From: Betaproteobacteria bacterium RIFCSPLOWO2_02_FULL_63_19
GTDB taxonomy: Bacteria > Pseudomonadota > Gammaproteobacteria > Burkholderiales > SG8-39
DNA: 40,869 nucleotides
Direction: 5' to 3'
NCBI GenBank assembly: GCA_001770415.1
Contig: MEQX01000017.1
Location: 1-40,869, forward strand
Shown here in pieces: positions 8,637-17,215 of this stretch (within the stretch, counting starts at the first letter, position 1; every line of letters begins with the position of its first letter). The translations under genes were made by a program, and so were the position numbers. The notes beneath the pieces are model-generated. The model made no database searches. It was not told the origin of the DNA and was given only the letters and a program-made list of their open reading frames with translations.

Positions 8637-8713
8637 GATTTCCTGCGCGCTCTCTCGGGTTTGACGGAACGGGCTTTGGCCGGCGTTCGTCAAGTCGACG
8701 GCAACCGATATTC

Positions 8714-10390
8714 ATGAGCGTAGAAGCCATCGAACAGCGGGGTTCACGACGCCTTCCGGGAGGCGTCGCTTCCGCGCATACGGACCGATACGTCTACGGC
8801 ATGATGCCGCCCGCGGAACTGTGGCCGGAATTCGATTATTCGATCGAACCTCTGGCTTCGTTCCCGGATTTCATGAATGTCGCGGACGTCTTGCTGGACC
8901 CCGCGGACAAGGAGGTGCTGGGCGACAAACCGGTCTTTCACTACGAGGGTCAGACCTGGTCGTATCGTCAACTGCGCGAACACGTGGACAGGATCGCACG
9001 CGTACTGGTCGAAGACTACGGCCTGGTTCCGGGCAACCGCGTGCTGCTGCGCTCGGCCAACACCCCGATGCTGGCCGCGTGCTGGCTTGCGGTGCTGAAA
9101 GCGGGCGGAATCTGCGTGACCACGATGTCGTTGCTGAAAGCACAGGAACTGGGTTTCATCGTCAATCGTGTCCGCGTGCGCGTTGCGCTGTGCGAGGAAT
9201 CGCTCGCGGACGAAATGCAGGCGGCGGCCCGATCGGCGCAATGCCTGGAGCGCGTCGCTTACTTCACGCCGATGGGAACGGACGCGTCGCAAGCTGCCGA
9301 TCTCGACCGGGCACTGCGGAGCAAGACGACGGGGTTTGCCAGCGTGAGAACCGCAGCCGATGATATCGCGCTGATCGCGTTTACATCCGGTACCACGGGC
9401 AATCCGAAGGCGACGGTACACTTTCACCGCGATGTCATTGCGACCACCCACGGGTTTGCACGGGTCTTTGGCGTCGATGCCAATGATGTCGTCTGCGGAT
9501 CGCCCTCGATGGCCTTTACGTACGGCTTGGCCGTCCTTCTCGTTTTTCCGGTGCGTTTTGGAGCGACCGTGGCGCTGGTGTCCCGGCCGACGCCGCAGCA
9601 GATCCTTTCGGCTGTCGAGCGCTACCGGGTCACCAGTCTTTATGGCGTGCCGACCGCGTACCGTCAGATGCTGGAGCACCTGGATCGGTTCGACATCAGC
9701 AGCCTGCGCAAGTGCGCGTCATCGGGCGAAAACCTGCAAAGTTCGCTGCGCAATGCCTGGCGTGAGCGGACCGGCATCGGACTGGTGAATTGCTACGGCG
9801 CGACGGAATTCGTCGCGACCGTCATGTCGGAATCACCGGCCGGCGACGGCAGTGGATCCGCGGGCATGCCGGTCCCGGGCTACACGGCCAGAATCGTCGG
9901 CCGCGAAGGACAGCCGCTCCCGGTCAACGAAAACGGCCGGCTCGCGCTGCGTGGTCCTACCGGATGCCGTTATCTGGACGATCTGGAGCACCAGCAGGCG
10001 TACGTTCAAGACGGCTGGAACGTTGTCAGCGACATATTCTTCCAGGACGCCGACGGGTTATTCTGGTTCGTCGACAGGGCGGACGACATGATCATCTCGT
10101 CAGGGCACAATATATCGCCGCAGGAAGTGGAGCGCGTACTGGGCGAGCATCCCATGGTTCGCGAATGCGCGGTCATCGGCGTGGATGACGCCGTTCGGGG
10201 CAAGCTGGTGCGCGCATGCGTGGTGCTGCATGATCGCGCTCAGGCGACGAAGGAGACGGCCGCTTCACTGCAGGAGTTTGTGAAAAATCGCATTGCCCCT
10301 TACAAGTATCCGAGGGACATACGTTTCTATGATGAATTGCCGAGAACGCAGACCGGCAAACTCCAGCGGCAACGGCTGCGAAGCGATTGA
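8714..10390 (+). CDS. Acyl-CoA ligase of the benzoate-CoA ligase type (AMP-forming)
   Basis: 558 residues of the ANL superfamily. It should adenylate a carboxylic acid with ATP and transfer it to CoA. Visible motifs are the phosphate loop TSGTTGNPK (224-232), the aromatic/ATE motif YGATE (361-365), the hinge region GLFWFVDRADDMIISSGHNI, and the C-terminal catalytic lysine K549 in RTQTGKLQR. The N-terminal PPAELWPE and overall pattern resemble benzoate- and 2-aminobenzoate-CoA ligases. That branch also contains ligases for other acids, including those that feed B12 mutases, so the substrate is open. The mutase genes follow after 56 nt, indicating the CoA ester goes to the mutase. The start chosen is the ATG before SVEAIEQ; no strong Shine-Dalgarno. 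Confidence 0.9.
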   Translation: MSVEAIEQRGSRRLPGGVASAHTDRYVYGMMPPAELWPEFDYSIEPLASFPDFMNVADVLLDPADKEVLGDKPVFHYEGQTWSYRQLREHVDRIARVLVEDYGLVPGNRVLLRSANTPMLAACWLAVLKAGGICVTTMSLLKAQELGFIVNRVRVRVALCEESLADEMQAAARSAQCLERVAYFTPMGTDASQAADLDRALRSKTTGFASVRTAADDIALIAFTSGTTGNPKATVHFHRDVIATTHGFARVFGVDANDVVCGSPSMAFTYGLAVLLVFPVRFGATVALVSRPTPQQILSAVERYRVTSLYGVPTAYRQMLEHLDRFDISSLRKCASSGENLQSSLRNAWRERTGIGLVNCYGATEFVATVMSESPAGDGSGSAGMPVPGYTARIVGREGQPLPVNENGRLALRGPTGCRYLDDLEHQQAYVQDGWNVVSDIFFQDADGLFWFVDRADDMIISSGHNISPQEVERVLGEHPMVRECAVIGVDDAVRGKLVRACVVLHDRAQATKETAASLQEFVKNRIAPYKYPRDIRFYDELPRTQTGKLQRQRLRSD

Positions 10391-10446
10391 GCCGGCCGCA
10401 CGGGCGCGCTGGGTCCCCATACGCCGGTAATAGCGAGGTCACGACG

Positions 10447-12120
10447 ATGCCTGATTTGAAGGCGGAACTGAAGCGCTGGCAGGAGGGCACACTGCGGCGC
10501 ACGCTGGAACGCTCGCCGGAGCGCTCGCCGGGTTTTTCGACCGACAGCGGAATCGAGGTCAAGGCGCTCTATACGCCGCTCGACGCCCCGGCGGACGATT
10601 ATGCCGAGCGCATCGGTTTTCCCGGAGAGTATCCGTACACGCGCGGGGTGTATCCGTCGATGTACCGGGGACAGCTTTGGACCATGCGCCAGTACGCCGG
10701 GTTCGGCACCGCGGAGGAGACCAACCGGCGCTTCCGCTATCTGCTCGAGCGCGGCTCCACGGGGCTGTCGATCGCCTTTGATCTGCCTACGCAGCTCGGG
10801 CTGGATTCGGACGACCCGCTGGCCGAGGGGGCGGTGGGACGCGTCGGTGTGGCGGTGGATACGCTGGCGGACATGGAGACGATCTTTCAGGGCATTCCGC
10901 TGGATAAGGTATCCACCTCAATGACCATCAACGCCACCGCGCCGATCCTGCTGGCGATGTACATCGCCGTCGGCGAAGGGCAGGGGGTGCCGCAGACCAA
11001 GCTCACCGGGACCACGCAGAACGACATTCTCAAGGAATTCATCGCCCGCGGAACCTACATCTTCCCGCCCGAACCGAGCCTGAAGCTGGCGCTGGACATC
11101 GTACAGTACTGTTTTGCACAGGTGCCGCGCTGGAACACGATGAACATCGCCGGCTACCACATACGGGAAGCCGGTGCCGATGCGATCCAGGAACTTGCCT
11201 TCACGCTTGCCGACGCAATCACGTATATCGAGCGCGCGCGCGAGCGCGGGCTCGCGGTGGACGAATTCGCCCCGCGCCTGTCCTACAGCCTGGGGTGCTT
11301 TCGCGACCTGTTCGAGGAGGTTGCCAAGTACCGTGCGTCGCGGCGGTTGTTTGCGCGCATCATGAAGGAGCGCTTCGGGGCGAAAGACCCGCGCAGCTAC
11401 CTGTTTCGCACCTTCAGCGGCTCCTGCGGCTCGACACTCGTGAGCCAGCAACCGCTCAACAACATCGTGCGCGTCGCGATGCACGCGCTCATGGGGGTAC
11501 TCGGCGGGCACCAGGCGATCCACACGGCGTGCTGGGACGAGGGTTTCGCGATCCCGTCGGAATCGGCGGCGCAGATCGCGCTGCGCACGCAGCAGATCCT
11601 GGCCCACGAATCGGGGGTTGCCAACACCATCGACCCGCTGGCCGGCTCGTATTACGTCGAATCGCTGACCAACGAAATCGAAACGCGCGCGCAGGACTAC
11701 CTGGATCGGATCGATGCGATGGGCGGCATGCTCAAGGCCATCGACTCGGGGTTCATCAGCCGCGAAATCCAGGAGTCGAGCATCCGCTACCAGAAGCAGG
11801 TCGACAGCGGTGAGAAGGTCATCGTCGGGCTGAACCGGTTCCAGGAGCAGGAGGATGCCGGGCAGAGTAGCGCGATGGAACTGTTTCAGGTCGACCCCGA
11901 GGTGGAGGCACGCCAGCGCGACACGCTGTCGGCGGTGAGAGCGGGGCGCAATCAGGCCTCGGTCGATCGCGTGCTGGCGCAGTTGGGCGAAGTGATCGAG
12001 CGCAACGAGAACGTCATGCCGGTGGTGATCGAGGCGGTCAAGGCCTATGCAAGCGTCGGCGAGATCACGGCCGTGATGCGCCGCGCCTGGGGCGAATACC
12101 GCAGCCCTGTCTACATCTGA
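10447..12120 (+). CDS. B12-dependent acyl-CoA mutase, large (substrate-binding) subunit, divergent
   Basis: 557 residues covering the TIM-barrel part of the methylmalonyl-CoA mutase family, without the B12 domain, which the next gene encodes. Conserved features: YTRGVYPSMY, RQYAGF (Y83), FDLPTQLG, QNDILKEFIARGTYIFPP (R201, the position that binds the methylmalonyl carboxylate) and SGYH-like AGYH (Y237-H238). From memory of the family, 2-hydroxyisobutyryl-CoA mutase has Ile in place of Y83 and lacks the arginine, so this is not that enzyme. The usual R-x-H-x-Q segment is instead FRTFSGS, with F323 and G325 replacing His and Gln. Nearby positions also differ (LSYSLGCFRD, IHTACWDEG). This implies a carboxylated but non-standard substrate. 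GAGG about 10 nt upstream supports the start. Confidence 0.85.
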   Translation: MPDLKAELKRWQEGTLRRTLERSPERSPGFSTDSGIEVKALYTPLDAPADDYAERIGFPGEYPYTRGVYPSMYRGQLWTMRQYAGFGTAEETNRRFRYLLERGSTGLSIAFDLPTQLGLDSDDPLAEGAVGRVGVAVDTLADMETIFQGIPLDKVSTSMTINATAPILLAMYIAVGEGQGVPQTKLTGTTQNDILKEFIARGTYIFPPEPSLKLALDIVQYCFAQVPRWNTMNIAGYHIREAGADAIQELAFTLADAITYIERARERGLAVDEFAPRLSYSLGCFRDLFEEVAKYRASRRLFARIMKERFGAKDPRSYLFRTFSGSCGSTLVSQQPLNNIVRVAMHALMGVLGGHQAIHTACWDEGFAIPSESAAQIALRTQQILAHESGVANTIDPLAGSYYVESLTNEIETRAQDYLDRIDAMGGMLKAIDSGFISREIQESSIRYQKQVDSGEKVIVGLNRFQEQEDAGQSSAMELFQVDPEVEARQRDTLSAVRAGRNQASVDRVLAQLGEVIERNENVMPVVIEAVKAYASVGEITAVMRRAWGEYRSPVYI

Positions 12121-12133
12121 GGCGAACAGGCAT

Positions 12134-12541
12134 ATGGAAGCGAAGGGCGAACGCAGGATTCGAGTCCTGCTGGCAAAAGTGGGGCTCGACGGTCACGATC
12201 GGGGAATCAGGACCGTGGCCCGGTATCTGGCCGATGCGGGCATGGAAGTGATTTTCACCGGGCTGCGCTCGACGCCGGAGCAAGTGGTGGAAGCAGCGCT
12301 TCAGGAGGATGTGCAGGTGGTGGGATTGTCTTTCTTGGCCGGCGACCACATGACGCTTGCACCCAAAGTGATCGAGGGCCTGAAGCGGCACGGACTGGCA
12401 CCGGTGATCGTGTTGGGCGGGGTTATCCCCCAAGGCGACGTTCCGGCGCTGGAGCGGACTGGCGCGACCCGGGTGTTCCTGCCGGGCACCCCACCGGAGC
12501 AAATCGTGCAGTTCATACGCAGCACGCTGCAGCAGAATTGA
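12134..12541 (+). CDS. B12-binding small subunit of the acyl-CoA mutase
   Basis: 135 residues forming one cobalamin-binding Rossmann-like domain. The base-off/His-on motif is complete: D19-x-H21-x2-G24 in LDGHDRG, S66-x-L68 in GLSFLAG, and G95-G96 in VLGGVIP. H21 should ligate cobalt from below. The gene starts 13 nt after the large-subunit stop, so the pair is surely co-translated into a heteromeric mutase. The split architecture is typical of archaeal methylmalonyl-CoA mutase, isobutyryl-CoA mutase and 2-hydroxyisobutyryl-CoA mutase. The MeaB-type G-protein chaperone often found next to such genes is absent from the window. Confidence 0.93.
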   Translation: MEAKGERRIRVLLAKVGLDGHDRGIRTVARYLADAGMEVIFTGLRSTPEQVVEAALQEDVQVVGLSFLAGDHMTLAPKVIEGLKRHGLAPVIVLGGVIPQGDVPALERTGATRVFLPGTPPEQIVQFIRSTLQQN

Positions 12542-12557
12542 CCAACGGGAAACAATC

Positions 12558-13559
12558 ATGAAATACGACATTGAGTTGAACTCGGCGGCCCACTATCCGG
12601 TGAAGGACATCGTGGAGCTGTCGCCGATGATCGAGCAGGCGGGCTTCGACGCCTTCTGGAAAGGCGAATCGAACAGCACCGATCCGCTGGTGCTGCTTTC
12701 GGCCATTGCGGCGCGCACCCACAAGCTGAAGCTGGGTACCGCGATCTATCACATCTTCGGGCGCAGCGCGATCACGCTCGGCATTCAAGCGGCCACGCTG
12801 CAGGACCTCTCGGGCGGGCGCCTGCTGCTTGGGCTCGGCGTCGCCAACAAGACGATCGCTGCCTGGCACAACGGCGTTTTCGACCGGCCGCTCAGGCGCG
12901 CCCGCGAATACATCGAGATCGTGCGCAAGACGGCCGCTGGCGAACGCGTCGAGTACGAAGGCGAGATCTACAACACCGGAAAGCGCTTCCAACTCTCCTG
13001 GATGCCTGCGCACCCGGGATTCCCGATCTATCTTGCCGGGCTCGGTCCGCAGATGACGAAACTCGTCGGCAAGGTTTCCGACGGCGTCTTCATCAACATG
13101 GCGACGCCCGGGACCATCAGGGAAATCGCCAAGCGCGTCCGCGAAGGCGCGGTCGAAGCCGGCCGCGATCCCAACGCGCTCGAGATCATCGCCAAGGTGC
13201 GCTGTTCGCTCAATGCCGACCGCACGATTGCACGTTCGAAACTCAAACAGGTGCTCACGTTCTACAACATCGCCGACCACTACAAGGACATGCTGATCGC
13301 ATCCGGTTTCGAGCCCGAGGTGCTGCGCATCCAGGAGGCGTTCAAGAGCGGAGGCTTCAAGGCGGCATCGCAGTGCATGACCGACGAATACATGGACAAG
13401 CTGCCGGTGATTCCCGGCACCTCGATCAAGGAAATCAAGGAACGGCTGCAGCCTTTCATCGAGGCCGGCGCCACTCGGCTCATCGTTCCATACGTTCCGG
13501 TGACCGAACCCGTCATCGGGGACGCGCGTCAATTCGTCGAGGCCTGGGGCAACGGCTGA
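12558..13559 (+). CDS. LLM-class flavin-dependent oxidoreductase (luciferase-like)
   Basis: 333 residues with the luciferase-like monooxygenase / methylene-H4MPT reductase fold. Telling segments are an N-terminal barrel strand followed by IEQAGFDAFWKGE, the LKLGTAIYHI strand, LQDLSGGRLLLGLG (the common DLS-GR-LG motif) and IYLAGLGPQM. Cofactor could be FMN or F420; sequence does not settle it. The gene begins 16 nt after the B12 subunit and ends the operon, so the reaction should belong to the same pathway, for instance oxidation or reduction of the acyl-CoA product. A monooxygenase step would need a separate flavin reductase, not seen here. It converges on the ABC transporter with a 40-nt gap. 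Confidence 0.85.
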   Translation: MKYDIELNSAAHYPVKDIVELSPMIEQAGFDAFWKGESNSTDPLVLLSAIAARTHKLKLGTAIYHIFGRSAITLGIQAATLQDLSGGRLLLGLGVANKTIAAWHNGVFDRPLRRAREYIEIVRKTAAGERVEYEGEIYNTGKRFQLSWMPAHPGFPIYLAGLGPQMTKLVGKVSDGVFINMATPGTIREIAKRVREGAVEAGRDPNALEIIAKVRCSLNADRTIARSKLKQVLTFYNIADHYKDMLIASGFEPEVLRIQEAFKSGGFKAASQCMTDEYMDKLPVIPGTSIKEIKERLQPFIEAGATRLIVPYVPVTEPVIGDARQFVEAWGNG

Positions 13560-13599
13560 AATCCGGCGCACGCCGGTATCCGTATGCGGTAGCGCAACT

Positions 13600-14607
13600 C
13601 TAAGACGAGCGCGGACCGGGGGCGCGCAAGCGAAAGCTACGGAATCGTTCGACATCGGTGAGCCGACGCATCAGGTCCGCACCGTCCCCGATGGCGAAGG
13701 CCAGCAGTATCGCGCCGGTCACCAGCTCGTGCACATAGGGCGGGACGCCGACCGTGGTGAGCCCGGTCCGCAAAAGGCACAGCACCAGGACGCCGGCGGC
13801 GATACCGAGCGGCCGGCCGGTACCCCCGGACAACGACGCACCGCCCAGAATGACCGCGGCGACCGCGGGTACGGATACATCCGAAAGCCCGGCCGGCGAC
13901 GCGGTTGAAAGGCTGTAGCTGAGCATCGCACCGGCGAGCGCGGAGAGCGTGCCCGAGGCACCGAAGACCCCGATGATGATGGCTTCCGTCCTGACGCCGG
14001 CGAGTACGCTCGCCTGGACGTCGCTGCCGGTCGCGATCATGTCGCGTCCCGTTCGGGTGTAGCCGACCACTACGGCGGCAACGATGAAAAGCGCCCAGGC
14101 GACGAGGCTGCGGATCGAAAACACCTCCAGGATCGGCGCGTTCATTGACATGGCGAGTTCAAGGTTGCCCAAAGGCACATTGCGGTTGCCGGTCAGCACG
14201 TAGGCGATTCCGCCGAAGGTGAGCAATCCACCCAGCGTCACCGCTACCGAGCTAAGCCGCAGGCGGGTCATGAACACTCCCTGCGCAGCCCCGCCTAGAA
14301 GGCCGACGGCGACGGCGGCCGCGATTCCCAGCGCGGGGCTGGTCGCGCCCACCAGCACGGCGACGCAGCCTCCGAGGCCGAACATGCCGGCAAAGGAGAT
14401 GTCGAATTCCCGCACCAGCATGGTGAGCCCGAGGCCGAGCGCCACCGGGCCGAGCGTCGAGAAGTTCTGCAGCACGCTGAAGGCGGTCTCCCAGTTGAGC
14501 GGCAGGCCGGCGGGCAGCGCCAATGCGACAAAGGCGGCGCTCAGGATAAAGAAGAGCGCGAACACCCGTTGAGTTGCGTTGCCCAGCAGCTGCCGGAGGA
14601 ACTTCAC
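13600..14607 (-). CDS. CUT2-type ABC transporter permease, second copy (RbsC family)
   Basis: 335 residues, very hydrophobic, with about 8-10 membrane helices and the RbsC-family central segment (ALGLGLTMLVREFDISFAG). That segment lies just before the cytoplasmic loop that docks on the ATPase. The GTG start overlaps the stop of the preceding permease gene by 4 nt (GTGA), so the two are translationally coupled and probably form a heterodimeric channel. It is the last gene of the four-gene transporter operon. CUT2 systems usually carry pentoses or other small polar compounds; the substrate here is unknown. Confidence 0.9.
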   Translation of the reverse strand: MKFLRQLLGNATQRVFALFFILSAAFVALALPAGLPLNWETAFSVLQNFSTLGPVALGLGLTMLVREFDISFAGMFGLGGCVAVLVGATSPALGIAAAVAVGLLGGAAQGVFMTRLRLSSVAVTLGGLLTFGGIAYVLTGNRNVPLGNLELAMSMNAPILEVFSIRSLVAWALFIVAAVVVGYTRTGRDMIATGSDVQASVLAGVRTEAIIIGVFGASGTLSALAGAMLSYSLSTASPAGLSDVSVPAVAAVILGGASLSGGTGRPLGIAAGVLVLCLLRTGLTTVGVPPYVHELVTGAILLAFAIGDGADLMRRLTDVERFRSFRLRAPGPRSS

Positions 14608-15581
14608 GCGCGCAGCCTTCCCTGGAGCAGCACCGCGGCGAGCACGATCAATCCGATAAACAGATACTGGTATTCGGTCTCGAAACCGCGCAGCAGCAGC
14701 ATGACCGTCACGCTTGCGATCACCACCACGCCGAAGAAACTGCGACTCACCGAGCCCTCGCCTCCGGCGATCGCGGTGCCGCCGACCAGAACCCCTGCGA
14801 TGGCGCTGTAATCGTAGCCTTCGCCATACTCCATGGTTCCCGCGCCGTAACGGCCGGCGATCAGAATGCCAGCCAGGCCCGCGAACAGACCGGCGAGCGC
14901 ATAGACGGCGGTCACGGTGCGCCAGGTCTGGACCCCGGCCGCGATCGCCGCGCGCAGATTGCTGCCCACCATCATCACGCGCTGTCCAAACTGGGTGTAG
15001 CTTTGGATGACCTGCCCGACGACCACCGAGGCGAGGAAAACCAGCCCGGCCAGGGGAATGCCGCCCACCTTAGCCTTGAGGAAATCCAGCACGTTTTCCG
15101 CCGCATAGATGGTCTTGCTGCCGGTGGCGAACTCGGCCGCTCCGTGAATCAGGGCAAGTGCCGCGATACTGACGATGATCGGATTGGCGCGGAAATAGCC
15201 GATGATAAAGCCTTGCGCCGCGCTTACGACGATCGCGACCGCAATCGCGCTCGCAAGCGCCGGAACCGCACCGAATCCCGAGAGCGCGGCACAGACGATG
15301 GCGGCGACTCCGGTAGTCGCGCCCAGCGAAAAGGACATGATGTTGCCGCTGAGGGTGATGAACGTCATGCCCACCGCCACGCAGCCGATCAGCGAGCCGG
15401 TATTGATCAGCGACAGCAGACTCGGGGCTGCCGTGAACCCCGGCGTGATCACGGCCAGGACGAGCAGGATCGAGAGTCCGGCGAAACGGATCGGAAATCC
15501 AGTGCCGATGCGAACGATCCATTCAGACCGCGGCCCCGTTGCCGCGGCGCCCGCCCCACGCTCGCGAGCGATCTCCATCAT
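14604..15581 (-). CDS. CUT2-type ABC transporter permease, first copy (RbsC family)
   Basis: 325 residues with an N-terminal cytoplasmic stretch of about 25 residues and then some 8-10 helices. VGMTFITLSGNIMSFSLGA is the RbsC-type signature (usually ITGGIDLSVG), here without the aspartate of the usual DLSVG. ALIHGAAEF and GGTAIAGGEGSV are further family landmarks. Its ATG overlaps the stop of the ATPase gene by 4 nt and its stop overlaps the next permease start by 4 nt, a fully coupled operon. The loss of the DLSVG acid hints at a substrate other than a standard sugar, but that is weak evidence. Confidence 0.9.
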   Translation of the reverse strand: MMEIARERGAGAAATGPRSEWIVRIGTGFPIRFAGLSILLVLAVITPGFTAAPSLLSLINTGSLIGCVAVGMTFITLSGNIMSFSLGATTGVAAIVCAALSGFGAVPALASAIAVAIVVSAAQGFIIGYFRANPIIVSIAALALIHGAAEFATGSKTIYAAENVLDFLKAKVGGIPLAGLVFLASVVVGQVIQSYTQFGQRVMMVGSNLRAAIAAGVQTWRTVTAVYALAGLFAGLAGILIAGRYGAGTMEYGEGYDYSAIAGVLVGGTAIAGGEGSVSRSFFGVVVIASVTVMLLLRGFETEYQYLFIGLIVLAAVLLQGRLRA

Positions 15582-17098
15582 GCCGTCCCGGCCATGGCCG
15601 TCTGCTGCTGGATGATGTCGGACAGGACGCGGGTTCGGTCGATCGCGTCACCGGCATATTCGGCGACTTTGGCGCCGCGGTACATGGTGACCACGATGTC
15701 CGACATGCCCACCACCTCCTCGATGTCGGCAGAGGTCATCAGTATCGCGTATCCCTGATTGCAAAGGCGTCGCATCAGTACATAGATTTCCGCCCGCGCA
15801 CCGACGTCGACTCCCCGCGTCGGTTCGTTCATCAGCAGCACGCCCGTGCCGTGGCTCGTCACCGATCGGCCGACTGCAACCTTTTGCTGGTTGCCGCCGC
15901 TCAACTCCCGCGTCCGCGACCGCAATCGACGGCCATCGATCCCCACCATCCCTGCGAGCCGGCCGGCAGCCGCGGTGAGGCGCTGGCGGGACATCCAGCC
16001 GCCGGCCCCGAGCGTATCGAGCTGCGTCGCCAGCAGGTTCTCGCGCACCGACAGGTTGAGGAACACGCCCTCGGCGGCGCGCTCCTCGGAAACGAATCGA
16101 ACGTTCCGTGCCAGTGCCTTGGGCACCGAGCCGAAGCGCAGAGGCCGCCCTCCGACGGAAGCCTCGCCACGAGCGGTATACACAAGGCCCGCAAGCGCAC
16201 GCACAGCTTCTGTCGCTCCCGACCCGATCTGTCCGACGAGGCAGGCGATGCACCCCTGCGGCACCACGAACGATAGGCTCCTGACGGACCCGGGAATGTG
16301 CAGATCGCGGACGACAAGCGCCGGGCCGCCCGCTGTGCTCGGGGCCTGCGGGTACATCTGCTCCAAAGGGCGCCCGAGCATAGCCTCGATCAGACCCGTT
16401 CGGTCCACCTCGGAAGTGGCGTAAGACCCGACCTCGTAGCCGTTGCGCAGCACCGTGACGCTGTCGCAGATCTCGAAGATCTCCGCCAGCCGGTGCGTAA
16501 TGAATATGATCGTTCGTCCCTGTTGCTTCAGTCGTCGCAAGGTCGCGAAGACCTGGGCGATCTCCCGGTCCGACAGCGTTGCGGTCGGCTCGTCCAGGAT
16601 CAGCACCCGGGCGTTGCGCACCAGCATGCGCGCAATCTCGAGCAGCTGGCGTTCGCCGAGCGAAAGCGTGGACGCCCGCACGTCGACCGCGAGATGCCTG
16701 AGGCCCACCAGCTCAAGAACCTCCCGCGCACGCTGGCGCAAGGCTCGTCGGCGATGCAGGAGCGGAACGTCGCGATGGCCGAGCCAGATGTTGTCCTCGA
16801 CCGAAAGGTGCGGCGCAATGCTGAGTTCCTGCGAGACGAAGGCGATGCCGAGCGCCTGCGCGTGCAGCGGACCCTCGATCCGGCGCTCGGCGCCGTCGAT
16901 CACGATGGTGCCCCTGTCGGACTGGTGGACGCCGGTCAAGATTTTTATCAGAGTGCTCTTGCCGGCGCCGTTTTCGCCGCAGATTCCGCGCACCTCGCCG
17001 GGCGCGACTGCGAACGACACGTCGCGCAACGCCTGAACCGCGCCAAAGGACTTGGCCACGGCGCGCGCTTCCAAGATCGGCGCAAGCGGAGGCTTCAA
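15578..17098 (-). CDS. CUT2-type ABC transporter ATPase, tandem NBD (RbsA family)
   Basis: 506 residues with two nucleotide-binding domains in tandem, as in RbsA/MglA. NBD1 is complete: Walker A GENGAGKST at 41-49, signature LSLGERQ and Walker B VLILDEPTA. NBD2 is degenerate: GQIGSGATE replaces the Walker A lysine, as is usual in this family. Its Walker B reads VLLMNEPTRGVD, with Asn in place of Asp, an extra departure; the signature LSGGNQQ is intact. Thus only one site should hydrolyse ATP. The start is a TTG at 17098 with GAGGG seven nt upstream. It lies 118 nt after the binding-protein stop and is coupled to the permeases by a 4-nt overlap. Confidence 0.93.
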   Translation of the reverse strand: MKPPLAPILEARAVAKSFGAVQALRDVSFAVAPGEVRGICGENGAGKSTLIKILTGVHQSDRGTIVIDGAERRIEGPLHAQALGIAFVSQELSIAPHLSVEDNIWLGHRDVPLLHRRRALRQRAREVLELVGLRHLAVDVRASTLSLGERQLLEIARMLVRNARVLILDEPTATLSDREIAQVFATLRRLKQQGRTIIFITHRLAEIFEICDSVTVLRNGYEVGSYATSEVDRTGLIEAMLGRPLEQMYPQAPSTAGGPALVVRDLHIPGSVRSLSFVVPQGCIACLVGQIGSGATEAVRALAGLVYTARGEASVGGRPLRFGSVPKALARNVRFVSEERAAEGVFLNLSVRENLLATQLDTLGAGGWMSRQRLTAAAGRLAGMVGIDGRRLRSRTRELSGGNQQKVAVGRSVTSHGTGVLLMNEPTRGVDVGARAEIYVLMRRLCNQGYAILMTSADIEEVVGMSDIVVTMYRGAKVAEYAGDAIDRTRVLSDIIQQQTAMAGTA

Positions 17099-17215
17099 GC
17101 AAAACCCTCGATGTCTGTCTCAGATCCGGCTGCGGGGTGAGTCTTGCAGCGGTATGGCCCGGGCGAGTATGAGGGGACGTATCCCCTCATATCGGAACGT
17201 GCTCCGGGCCCGCCG

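Noticed and set aside
10391-10446. Cobalamin riboswitch before the mutase
   Set aside because: The gap is only 56 nt and has no B12-box-like sequence.
10447-12541. 2-hydroxyisobutyryl-CoA mutase (hcmAB)
   Set aside because: Y83, the Ala before FDLPT and R201 are methylmalonyl-type; the hydroxyisobutyryl enzyme has Ile, Asp and no Arg at these sites.
13561-13580. Terminator hairpin between the LLM gene and the permease
   Set aside because: CCGGC-GCAC-GCCGG is a five-bp stem with no T-run in either direction; too weak to call.
14574-15758. 394-codon open frame antisense to the ABC permease
   Set aside because: Shadow of the permease; protein is low-complexity and charged, with no ribosome binding site.
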